Source: Candidatus Omnitrophota bacterium
GTDB lineage: Bacteria; Omnitrophota; Gorgyraeia; JAUYCX01
Direction of reading: 5' to 3'
NCBI GenBank assembly: GCA_030692045.1
Contig: JAUYCX010000035.1
Span: forward strand, 186,001-250,000
Length of the DNA: 64,000 nt
The notes under the pieces were generated by a model. It was not told the origin of the DNA and did no database searches. It saw nothing but the letters and a program-made list of their open reading frames with translations. This document shows, one piece after another, positions 17,060 to 24,458 of the stretch. Positions within the stretch are counted from its first letter, which is position 1; every line of letters starts with the position of its first letter. Made by a program: the position numbers and the translations under genes.

Positions 17060-18334
17060 ATGCGAAAAAAAATTCTTATTTATATAGGATTAATTACTTT
17101 AGTTATTGGTTTTAGTAGATTTGCCATATCTGAAATAGAAGCAAAGGCAAAAGATGATTTATACAAGCAAGTGGAATTATTTAGTTATGCCTTAACCACT
17201 ATTCAATCAGAATATGCTGAGGAACCCAAGCCAAAGGATTTAATTTACGGAGCATTAAAAGGCCTTTTAGCTTCCTTAGACCCTCACAGCCAGTTTATGG
17301 ACCCAGAAACCTATAACGAATTAAAGGTGGAAACTGAAGGCCAGTTTGGCGGTTTGGGAATTGAGATTACCTTAAAAGACGGCCTGGTTACTGTAATTAC
17401 ACCAGTTCAAGATACACCGGCTTGGAAGGCAGGTATTAAGGCTGGGGATAAAATTGTTAAGATTAATGACGAGATAGCTCGCGATTTTACTTTAAACGAT
17501 GCTGTAAAAAGATTAAGGGGTAAACCGGCAACCGTTGTAAATATCTTGGTGCTTCGCGAAGGAGAGGATAAACTTTTGGAATTTAAAATCACCAGAGAAA
17601 TTATTAAAATTCATGATATTAAAGAGGCGAGAATTTTAGAAGAAAGAATCGGCTATATCCGCTTAGCTGAGTTTCGTGAGAATACCCCTGCTGATTTAAC
17701 CAAAGCTTTAGAGTCAGTAAAAAAAGATGGTGCAGATAGTTTAATTCTGGACTTAAGAAATAATCCCGGCGGACTTTTAAATATAGCCATAAAAATAAGC
17801 GAAATTTTTTTGCCAGAAGGAAAGGTGATTGTTTCTACAAAAGGCAGACACTCAAATCAGGATATGGTTTTTAAATCTCGTAGCCGCAATTCAGACTACC
17901 TTGAATGGCCAATGGTTGTTTTGATAAACGAAGGGAGCGCCTCAGGCAGCGAAATTTTAGCAGGCAGTCTTCAGGATAATAAGCGCGCAATTATTTTAGG
18001 CACAAAGTCTTTTGGAAAAGGCTCTGTGCAGAGTGTTATACCCTTGTTTGATGGCTCTGCCATAAGGCTTACTACCAGCAAATATTTTACTCCCTCTGGA
18101 CGTTCAATCCATGGCTTGGGAATCTTGCCCGATGTAGCTGTAGAAGATGTAGAATTAGTTGAAAAGGAAAAAGATGACAAATTGGAAAGTTTATTAAAAG
18201 AAAAAGAAGTGGAAAAACCTAAATCAGAAATTTCAGATAAACAAAAGGATTCTTACAAGAAAGATAGACAAATAAGTAGCGCAATTGACATCATCAAAGG
18301 AATCCGTATTTTTAAACAACAAACAGCAAAATAA
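17060..18334 (+). CDS. ctpA: CtpA-type carboxyl-terminal processing protease (S41)
   Basis: A 424-residue periplasmic serine protease anchored by an N-terminal hydrophobic segment (about 4-22). It has an N-terminal helical region (LLASLDPHSQFM), a PDZ domain at about 95-170 (with GLVTVITPVQDTPAWKAGIKAGD) and the S41 core: DLRNNPGGLL, the nucleophile in GSASGSE (about 292-298) and the lysine base in GTKSFGKGSVQ. A charged tail after residue 365 is rich in lysine and glutamate. It follows gatB by 3 bases. Confidence 0.93.
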   Translation: MRKKILIYIGLITLVIGFSRFAISEIEAKAKDDLYKQVELFSYALTTIQSEYAEEPKPKDLIYGALKGLLASLDPHSQFMDPETYNELKVETEGQFGGLGIEITLKDGLVTVITPVQDTPAWKAGIKAGDKIVKINDEIARDFTLNDAVKRLRGKPATVVNILVLREGEDKLLEFKITREIIKIHDIKEARILEERIGYIRLAEFRENTPADLTKALESVKKDGADSLILDLRNNPGGLLNIAIKISEIFLPEGKVIVSTKGRHSNQDMVFKSRSRNSDYLEWPMVVLINEGSASGSEILAGSLQDNKRAIILGTKSFGKGSVQSVIPLFDGSAIRLTTSKYFTPSGRSIHGLGILPDVAVEDVELVEKEKDDKLESLLKEKEVEKPKSEISDKQKDSYKKDRQISSAIDIIKGIRIFKQQTAK

Positions 18335-18349
18335 AGCTCTTTAGCCTTA

Positions 18350-19159
18350 ATGCCTTTAAAAGAAGACAACCTTAAGCTTAAAACAGAAGCAATTATAATT
18401 TCAGTTTTAGTTTGTTTATTGATTGTTGAGACAGCGCTTCTGATAAGATTTTGGCCAAAGAAACCTAAAGTTGTTGAAAGGCCAGAAGTTTTAGAATTAG
18501 CTCGTATTGCTATTATCCTTGATGATTGGGGATATAATTATCACAATTTAAACTTTTTAAAAGCAATCGATATTCCTTTGGATATTTCTGTACTGCCATT
18601 TTTACCATATTCTAAAAAGATAGCCAAAGAAGCAAATCTCAATAATAAAGAGGTAATGCTGCATTTACCTTTAGAACCTCACCCTAATAGTCAGATTCGC
18701 CTGGAAAATAAGGTTATTCTTACTGCAATGCCAAAAGAAGAGGTTTTGCAAATCTTAAGCGAGGCTTTAAAAAGTGTGCCGTTTTGCCGGGGCATTAACA
18801 ATCATATGGGTTCATTAGCCACTGAAAAAAGAAATTTGATGACTATAATTTTTAAAGAAATGAGAAAAAGAAAACTCTTTTTTGTAGATAGTTTGGTTAC
18901 CACGAATTCAATCTGCCAGGAATTAGCAGAAGAGCTTGAACTTAAATTTGCCCAGCGCTCAATTTTTTTGGATAATGAAAATGACGCAGATTATATCCGC
19001 AGGCAACTTATGTTGTTAGCCAAAAGGGCTAAAAGACAAGGTAGTGCCATTGGTATTGGCCATGACCGCAGATTAACCTTGCAGGTGATAAAAGAAATAG
19101 CACCTGAAATAAAGAAGCAGGGCATAAAATTTGTTTTTGTTTCTGAGTTGGTTAAATAG
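18350..19159 (+). CDS. Divergent polysaccharide deacetylase (YibQ-like) family protein
   Basis: A 269-residue protein with one N-terminal transmembrane helix (about 13-32) and a YibQ-like divergent deacetylase domain: IAIILDDWGYN with the paired aspartates, LDISVLPFLPYS, EVMLHLPLEPHP, GINNHMGS, and the final IGIGHDR strand. The histidine/aspartate set fits a metal-dependent NodB-like fold. In other bacteria relatives often sit next to ctpA or envC genes, as here, suggesting a cell-wall role; that role is inference. Confidence 0.85.
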   Translation: MPLKEDNLKLKTEAIIISVLVCLLIVETALLIRFWPKKPKVVERPEVLELARIAIILDDWGYNYHNLNFLKAIDIPLDISVLPFLPYSKKIAKEANLNNKEVMLHLPLEPHPNSQIRLENKVILTAMPKEEVLQILSEALKSVPFCRGINNHMGSLATEKRNLMTIIFKEMRKRKLFFVDSLVTTNSICQELAEELELKFAQRSIFLDNENDADYIRRQLMLLAKRAKRQGSAIGIGHDRRLTLQVIKEIAPEIKKQGIKFVFVSELVK

Positions 19160-19180
19160 ACAAGGCTAAAAATTATATTT

Positions 19181-19427
19181 ACACCGCAAAGACGCAAAAT
19201 ATCCGCAAAGGCGCAAAGGTTTAATCAAGATTATCAGACTATCAGAGTATCAGTGGGAAGAATATCAGAGTTCAGAATACCAGATTTTAAGTCTTTTGTA
19301 TCTGATATTCTGGTTTTCTGGTATTCTGCCGACTGATTTTCTGATATACTGATATACGCATTTAGCATATTTATTTCTTTTCTTTTTCTTTTTGCGTTTT
19401 AGCGTCTTCTTTGCGGTTTGGCGGTGT
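19181..19427. repeat. Nested palindromic repeat upstream of tsaD
   Basis: Outer arms: ACACCGCAAAGACGCAAA (19181-19198) and the complementary TTTGCGTTTTAGCGTC...GCGGTGT (19391-19427), the same family as 5175-5253. Inside lies a second palindrome of TATCAG/CTGATA blocks, for example ATCAGACTATCAGAGTATCAG less one base at 19231-19250 and CTGATATACTGATATA at 19339-19354. This looks like one element inserted in another. No gene is present in 19160-19455. Confidence 0.7.
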
Positions 19428-19455
19428 TTATGAACTTTTTCGTTAATATTAAATA

Positions 19456-20433
19456 ATGTTAATTTTAGGTATTGAAACTTCCTGTGATGAAACTGCCGCA
19501 TCCGTTGTTAAAAATGGGAAAATTATCCTATCGCAAATTGTCTCATCAAGCCTTAATCTCCATAAGCCATATGGAGGCATTATTCCAGAGATTGCCTCGC
19601 GTAAGCAAGTAGAGTTAATTCTTCCTGTTGTGAAACAGGCAATTAAAAAAGCAAAAATAAAATTAAATGACATTGATTTAATAAGTGTTACATCACATCC
19701 TGGTTTAAAGGGTTCTCTTTTGGTGGGTTTAACCCTTGCCCGTATACTTGCCTTTGCATTAAATAAGGCGCTAATTGAAGTCGACCATACAAAAGCGCAT
19801 CTTTTTGCAAATTTTTTATCCCACACAAAACCAAAATTTCCTTTTATAGGCCTGGTTATTTCAGGTGGTCATACCAACTTGTATTTAGTAAAAAGTACTT
19901 TAGACTTTAAACTTTTAGGTTGTACCCTCGACGACGCGGTTGGTGAAGCCTTTGATAAAGTAGCTAGAATTTTAAAATTAGGCTATCCGGGTGGGCCAGC
20001 AATTGATAAACTGGCTAAAAAGGGTAACCCCACAAAAATAAAATTTAGCGCTGGCAAGGAAAAAGAAAATTTTAATTTTAGTTTTAGTGGAATTAAAACT
20101 GCGGTATTATATTACGTAAGAGATAAATGGGATAAGAAAAGGGTTAAGCTTTCTGATATTGCCAGTTCTTTTCAAGAGGCAGCGGTTAAGTCATTAATTC
20201 ATAAATCGCTTCTGGCTTGTGATGAAAACAAAGTTAAGTCATTGGTAATCGGCGGAGGTGTGGCAGCAAATTCCCGTTTAAGAGAGATTTTACTAAAAGA
20301 GTCTAAACAAAGAAAAATAAAGGTGTATTTTCCCGCGCCAGTTTTATGTTTAGACAATGCCAGTATGGTTGCGGCACTGGGTTTTGAATTATATCGAATG
20401 AAGCCCGAACTTATGGAAGCGATAGCAACATAA
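19456..20433 (+). CDS. tsaD: TsaD, tRNA threonylcarbamoyladenosine transferase subunit
   Basis: A 325-residue Kae1/TsaD protein that transfers threonylcarbamoyl to A37 of ANN-decoding tRNAs. Seen: GIETSCDETAASVV, the KPYGGIIPEIASR motif, the metal histidines in DHTKAH, the VISGGHTNLYLV strand, DDAVGEAFDKVARIL, the GYPGGPAIDKLA loop and VIGGGVAANSRLRE. No Shine-Dalgarno is evident before ATG. The last 11 codons and the TAA (MKPELMEAIAT) are coded by the left hairpin of repeat copy B, so the natural C-terminus was probably replaced. Confidence 0.95.
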   Translation: MLILGIETSCDETAASVVKNGKIILSQIVSSSLNLHKPYGGIIPEIASRKQVELILPVVKQAIKKAKIKLNDIDLISVTSHPGLKGSLLVGLTLARILAFALNKALIEVDHTKAHLFANFLSHTKPKFPFIGLVISGGHTNLYLVKSTLDFKLLGCTLDDAVGEAFDKVARILKLGYPGGPAIDKLAKKGNPTKIKFSAGKEKENFNFSFSGIKTAVLYYVRDKWDKKRVKLSDIASSFQEAAVKSLIHKSLLACDENKVKSLVIGGGVAANSRLREILLKESKQRKIKVYFPAPVLCLDNASMVAALGFELYRMKPELMEAIAT

Positions 20434-20643
20434 GTTCGTTGGCTGAATTCGACCCAGCACTAATTTTTGAAAAAGCATTTTAATTAAATTAAAGTGTTAA
20501 TTTACATAATAACCTATATCTAATAAACAGAGTAGTTACAAAAATTAGTGCTGGATTTAATTCCGACTCACAACTTACCTCGTCCGCCTCGTCCGCCATA
20601 GAACTTTGGCGGACTCCGTAAGTTATGTCGTGATTAAAGGAGG
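20396..20643. repeat. Modular palindromic leader element, copy B (complete), upstream of mgtC
   Basis: Left hairpin: 10-bp perfect stem 20406-20415/20429-20438 (CGAACTTATG), lying in the end of tsaD. Middle: 16-bp arms 20454-20469/20539-20554, identical to copy A, with a nearly identical interior. Right: AACTTAC 20572-20578 / GTAAGTT 20618-20624, whose loop holds an extra GTCCGCC/GGCGGAC hairpin (20591-20597/20608-20614). The TGATTAAAGGAGG tail puts AGGAGG 13 nt after the GTAAGTT core. Confidence 0.85.
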
Positions 20644-20649
20644 TAAGTG

Positions 20650-21102
20650 ATGGTGACGTTTCCACAAGTAATTATAAGACTAATTTTAGCCGGAATTCTA
20701 AGTAGCTTAATCGGCATCGAACGAGAATTAAAGCATAGGGGCGCGGGTTTAAGGACTCATATCTTAGTTTGCTTAGGTTCTACCTTGATTATGTTGACAT
20801 CCCTCTATGTTTTTGATATATATAAGAATATAACCACAATTGATCCTTCCCGTATTGCTGCAGGAATTGTTACAGGCATTGGGTTTTTGTGTGCCGGAAC
20901 AATTATCCGTTATGGCGAGGCTGTAAAAGGCTTAACTACTGCTGCGAGTTTGTGGGTTGTCTCAGCAATTGGCATGGCAATTGGTTGTGGATTTTATTCT
21001 GCGGCTGTGGTTGTAGCAATAATTGTTTTGGTAGTTTTGATTTTCTTAAGGCGTTTTGAGAAGCATTTGGGAAAGGAAATTGATGAGAATCCCAAGGCTT
21101 AA
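20650..21102 (+). CDS. MgtC/SapB family membrane protein
   Basis: A 150-residue integral membrane protein with four hydrophobic segments. The family signature is clear: SSLIGIERELKHRGAGLRTH with the conserved arginine and histidine, SRIAAGIVTGIGFLCAGTIIR, and GLTTAASLWVVSAIGMAIGCG. MgtC proteins modulate magnesium/phosphate homeostasis, partly through the F-ATPase; the role here is unknown. ATG at 20650 follows AAAGGAGG (part of repeat copy B); an in-frame GTG sits one codon upstream. Confidence 0.9.
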   Translation: MVTFPQVIIRLILAGILSSLIGIERELKHRGAGLRTHILVCLGSTLIMLTSLYVFDIYKNITTIDPSRIAAGIVTGIGFLCAGTIIRYGEAVKGLTTAASLWVVSAIGMAIGCGFYSAAVVVAIIVLVVLIFLRRFEKHLGKEIDENPKA

Positions 21103-21177
21103 GATGTCAAGGGTCAAATTCAGCCAGACAACTTATGTTCACTACCGTTCCATAAGTTGTGGCTTCATTTGAGGAGG
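21103..21177. repeat. Modular palindromic leader element, copy C (right part only), upstream of the bactofilin gene
   Basis: Begins with GATGTCAAGGGTCAAATTC, the right arm of the middle palindrome seen whole in copies D and F. Then a 10-bp perfect stem ACAACTTATG (21128-21137) / CATAAGTTGT (21151-21160), then TTCATTTGAGGAGG. AGGAGG starts 13 nt after the AAGTT core. It begins directly after the mgtC stop codon. Confidence 0.85.
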
Positions 21178-21184
21178 TGAAAAA

Positions 21185-21691
21185 ATGGGACTACGCGATA
21201 GAAAAAAGGGTGAAGAAAAAATCCTCGATGTAGATGCCAGTATGCAAGGTACACTTTGTTTTAAAGACCCAGTAAATTTAAGGATAAATGGAAAATTTGA
21301 AGGAACATTGGATACAAAAGGTAATTTAACCGTGGGAGAAACCGCAAGTATCGAAGCTCATATAATCGGAGAAAATATTATTGTTGCCGGCAGGGTTAAG
21401 GGTGATATTGTGGCTACACAACGGTTGGTTTTATTGCCCACAGCTTCGGTTCAAGGAGAAATTAAAACCCCAAAACTCAATATTGTTGAAGGAGCAGTTT
21501 TTCAAGGCAAATGCCATATGCTCGAAGATATTTTAGATGCTGATGAATTAGCCAGGTATTTGGAAATTGATTTAAACTCAATTATGGACTGGGCAAGTTC
21601 CGGGAAAATTCCCGCAATTAGAGAAGGAAATAGTTTCAGGTTTGAGCGCGCCAAGATAGATGAATGGGTAGCGGCAGGAAAGATTCGCTAA
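21185..21691 (+). CDS. Bactofilin fused to an excisionase-type DNA-binding domain
   Basis: A 168-residue protein. Residues about 14-115 form a bactofilin beta-helix (repeats such as LRINGKFEGTLDTKGNLTVGETASIEA, GDIVATQRLVLLPTASVQGEI). Residues about 120-168 form a MerR/excisionase-like helix-turn-helix (DADELARYLEIDLNSIMDWA, GKIPAIREGNSFRFERAKID). Bactofilins are nucleotide-free cytoskeletal polymers. The second domain suggests that the polymer touches DNA, or that the domain serves protein contacts. The next gene carries a homologous domain. GAGGAGG precedes ATG, supplied next to repeat copy C. Confidence 0.85.
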   Translation: MGLRDRKKGEEKILDVDASMQGTLCFKDPVNLRINGKFEGTLDTKGNLTVGETASIEAHIIGENIIVAGRVKGDIVATQRLVLLPTASVQGEIKTPKLNIVEGAVFQGKCHMLEDILDADELARYLEIDLNSIMDWASSGKIPAIREGNSFRFERAKIDEWVAAGKIR

Positions 21692-21706
21692 TTCGCGTAT
21701 AAAGAA

Positions 21707-22006
21707 ATGGCTGAAAAATTTATCTCGGTAAGGGAGGCATCCCAAATTTTGGGGGTGTCAGAGAAAACAATTATTGATTTAGTAAATGAGAATAAGATTC
21801 CCGCCTATAAAATTGGCGGTCAATACCTTCGATTAAATAAAGAGCAGATAGAAAGCCTAAAAAACAGCGGTTTTGTTGAGGCTGAGTTTATTCAGCATAA
21901 ATATACTAAAGTCGAGCGCATAAAAGATTTTTTTTATTTTAATGATTTTTATATTGTTTCTTTGATAATTATATCAGTGCTTATTTATTTTATTATTAGC
22001 GAATGA
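21707..22006 (+). CDS. Membrane-anchored excisionase-type helix-turn-helix protein
   Basis: A 99-residue protein. Residues about 4-53 are a MerR/excisionase HTH (ISVREASQILGVSEKTIIDLV, NKIPAYKIGGQYLRLNKEQIE), related to the C-terminal domain of the bactofilin just upstream. Residues about 78-97 are a single hydrophobic helix ending at the C-terminus, giving a tail-anchored DNA-binding protein. It is 15 bases from the bactofilin stop and overlaps larB by 4 bases. A joint membrane-DNA or membrane-bactofilin tether is inference. Confidence 0.78.
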   Translation: MAEKFISVREASQILGVSEKTIIDLVNENKIPAYKIGGQYLRLNKEQIESLKNSGFVEAEFIQHKYTKVERIKDFFYFNDFYIVSLIIISVLIYFIISE

Positions 22007-22671
22007 GCAAGTTCTTGTGTAAAGATTTGGGGTTTGCCAGGTTGGATTTAGATCGTTACAAAAGACGCGGCTTTCCAGAGGTTGTTTATTGTCCAGGCAA
22101 AACCAAAGAACAGATAAAAAAGATTGCCCAAGAGATTCTCAAATCCAAAGCCCCGCTTCTCTTAACACGGCTAAAACCCAAAGACTTCAAGTACCTAAAA
22201 GAATCCTTTGCTAAATTAAGTTACAATAAACTTGCTGGTTTAGCCTTTATCAAATCATCTCAAAAACCTAATCTTAAAGAGGGTTTGGTTCTGGTTATAA
22301 CTGCCGGCACTTCTGATATACCGGTTGCCGAAGAGGCATGTTTAACCTTGGAGTTAATGGGTAATAGAGTAAAAAAACTCTTTGATGTGGGAGTAGCAGG
22401 CGTCCATAGAGTTATAAATAAACATCGCCTTTTAAAAGAAGCATCGGTTATAGTGGTTGTAGCGGGAATGGAGGGAGCTTTGGCAAGTTTAGTTAGCGGA
22501 CTGGTTTCCTGTCCAGTTGTAGCCGTTCCCACAAGCTGTGGATATGGTTCAAATTTTCAAGGCCTTTCAGCACTCTTGACCATGCTTAACAGTTGTTCTC
22601 CGGGAGTAAGCGTGGTTAATATTGATAATGGTTTTGGTGCAGGATATTTTGCCTCGTTAATTAATAAATAA
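22003..22671 (+). CDS. larB: LarB, nickel-pincer cofactor biosynthesis carboxylase
   Basis: A 222-residue LarB, which carboxylates and hydrolyses nicotinic acid adenine dinucleotide in the first step to the nickel-pincer nucleotide. The N-terminal short domain (LGFARLDLDRYKRRGFPEVVY) is followed by the AIRC/PurE-like core with ITAGTSDIPVAEEA, DVGVAGVHRV, VVAGMEGALASLVSGLV and PVVAVPTSCGYG. No larC or larE is in view. It lies at the head of the corrinoid cluster with overlapping starts, suggesting shared expression. Confidence 0.92.
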   Translation: MSKFLCKDLGFARLDLDRYKRRGFPEVVYCPGKTKEQIKKIAQEILKSKAPLLLTRLKPKDFKYLKESFAKLSYNKLAGLAFIKSSQKPNLKEGLVLVITAGTSDIPVAEEACLTLELMGNRVKKLFDVGVAGVHRVINKHRLLKEASVIVVVAGMEGALASLVSGLVSCPVVAVPTSCGYGSNFQGLSALLTMLNSCSPGVSVVNIDNGFGAGYFASLINK

Positions 22672-22685
22672 ATTTTTTAACAAAG

Positions 22686-23096
22686 ATGATAAGTTTAAAA
22701 TCCGCAGAGAAATTTCATGGCCATTTGGGGCCGTGGCTCGCCTTAGGCCTTTTAATGGGCGATTACGGTTTAAAAAAAATAAATGCCAGAAAATATTTTG
22801 GCTTGGAAGTAATTGCAAATGGTTTAAATAAAAAACCCCGTTCCTGCCTTGTTGATGGATTGCAGTTATCAACTGGGTGCACTTTAGGCAAGGGGAATAT
22901 AAAAATCAATGGTTATAAAAAAATTAAAGTAACCTTTAAAAATTGCGATAATAAAAGAATTATCTGTTTAGGTTTAAGAAGAAATCTTTTAGAAGAATTA
23001 AAGAAAAAAATGTCGCATAGGCAAGCACAGAAAATTGCCTGCGAATTATTTAAGATAAAACCTACCTATCTATTTGAGGTTTTAACTAAAGTTTAA
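22686..23096 (+). CDS. FmdE-like domain protein
   Basis: A 136-residue protein with the FmdE domain signature: FHGHLGPWLALGLLMGDYGL with paired histidines, the CLVDGLQLSTGCTLGKGNI segment with two cysteines, and a helical C-terminus. It lacks the C-terminal zinc ribbon found in longer members. FmdE was named as a formylmethanofuran dehydrogenase subunit, but many bacterial members have no known role. It lies between larB and acsC, which suggests a metal- or cofactor-related job; this is inference. Confidence 0.85.
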   Translation: MISLKSAEKFHGHLGPWLALGLLMGDYGLKKINARKYFGLEVIANGLNKKPRSCLVDGLQLSTGCTLGKGNIKINGYKKIKVTFKNCDNKRIICLGLRRNLLEELKKKMSHRQAQKIACELFKIKPTYLFEVLTKV

Positions 23097-23111
23097 ACAG
23101 GCATCTTAAAA

Positions 23112-24446
23112 ATGGCTATTTCTGGATTAGATATCTATAAGCATTTACCCAAAACAAACTGTCGTGAGTGCGGTTTTCCTACTTGTCTTGCCTTTGCTAT
23201 GCAACTTGCCAAAAGGGCAGTTGCTCTGGATAAATGTCCTTACATCTTGGCTGAGGCAAAAAATATTTTAGAAAGCGCGTCCTTGCCGCCAATTAGACTT
23301 GTATCGATTGGCGAGGGTGAAAATATTTTAGAATTAGGCAATGAGACGGTTATGTTTCGCCACGAAGAAAAATTCTTTCATCCCACTGGTATTGGCTTTT
23401 TGATTGAAGATAATCTTCAGGAAAATGAATTAATAGAAAGGATAAAAAAAATAAATAATCTAAAATTTGAACGAGTAGGACAGGAAATTAAGGTTAATCT
23501 GATTGCCATCAGGCAAACTGGAAGCGCCGATAACTTCATTAAAATCGTTAATAAGGTTGCTTCTCTAACTAATTTAGCAATTTGTTTAATTAGCCAGGAT
23601 ACTAAAGCCTTAAAAACCTATTTGCAAAATTATAAAGAAAAAAGGCCCTTAATTTATGCCTTAACTAAAGATAATTTTGATAACAACTCTTTAGTTGTTT
23701 TGGGAGCTAATTCTGTGATTGTGGTTTTGGCTAAATCAATTGCGGAATTACCAGATTTAACTGTTCGGGCAAATAATGCTGGGCTCTCAGACCTTCTTTT
23801 AGCTACAGAAGAAACTTCTTTAACTAAAAAAATTTTCGAACTAACTCAGTTTCGTCGTCTGGCACTAAAAAAGAATTTTCGGCCATTTAGCTTTCCCACT
23901 ATTGTAATTGTTGAGGAAGACGAACTATTTAAAGAGGTCAACAGAGTGGTCAGTTACATTGCAAAATACGCCTCAGTTGTAATCTTGAAATCTATTGAGC
24001 CAGAAATAATTCTTCCCATTCTCACCCTTCGCCAGAATATCTACACTGACCCCCAAAGGCCATTACAGGTTGAGCCAAAAATTTACCCTGTGGGCCAGGT
24101 AAATAAAGATTCACCGGTTTTAATCACCACCAACTTTTCTTTGACCTATTACACAGTGCTTTCAGAGGTAGAGGCAAGCAAGACTCCTTGCTTTATCGTC
24201 AGTGTTGACACAGAGGGGATGTCAGTTTTAACTGCCTGGGCAGCTGAAAAATTTAATTCTGAAAAGATTGTTGAGGCGTTGAAAAAGAATAATCTTGAAG
24301 AAAGGATTACACATAAGCGTTTGATTATCCCAGGTTATGTTGCTGTAATGAGCGGAGATTTAGAAGAAAAATCGGGTTATCAAATTATTGTAGGGCCTCG
24401 CGAGTCAGCAGGCATCCCCAGTTTCTTAAAGAATTTGTCCCGTTAG
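23112..24446 (+). CDS. acsC: AcsC, corrinoid iron-sulfur protein large subunit
   Basis: A 444-residue gamma subunit of the corrinoid iron-sulfur protein, which carries the methyl group from methyltetrahydrofolate to acetyl-CoA synthase. The N-terminal 4Fe-4S motif is visible (HLPKTNCRECGFPTCLAFAMQ ending before the fourth cysteine in DKCPYI, about residues 10-40). A TIM-barrel middle follows, then the C-terminal cobalamin-binding region with TDPQRPLQVEPKIYPVG, TTNFSLTYYTVLSEVEAS and the final GPRESAGIPSFL. It is first of a tight run with RACo, cooC/acsF, acsD and acsE. Confidence 0.95.
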   Translation: MAISGLDIYKHLPKTNCRECGFPTCLAFAMQLAKRAVALDKCPYILAEAKNILESASLPPIRLVSIGEGENILELGNETVMFRHEEKFFHPTGIGFLIEDNLQENELIERIKKINNLKFERVGQEIKVNLIAIRQTGSADNFIKIVNKVASLTNLAICLISQDTKALKTYLQNYKEKRPLIYALTKDNFDNNSLVVLGANSVIVVLAKSIAELPDLTVRANNAGLSDLLLATEETSLTKKIFELTQFRRLALKKNFRPFSFPTIVIVEEDELFKEVNRVVSYIAKYASVVILKSIEPEIILPILTLRQNIYTDPQRPLQVEPKIYPVGQVNKDSPVLITTNFSLTYYTVLSEVEASKTPCFIVSVDTEGMSVLTAWAAEKFNSEKIVEALKKNNLEERITHKRLIIPGYVAVMSGDLEEKSGYQIIVGPRESAGIPSFLKNLSR

Positions 24447-24458
24447 AAAGTTTATGTC

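Noticed and set aside
19160-19455. Repeated TATCAG and CGCAAA blocks as a CRISPR array
   Set aside because: The blocks are irregular, imperfect and inverted, without equal spacers; no cas gene is near.
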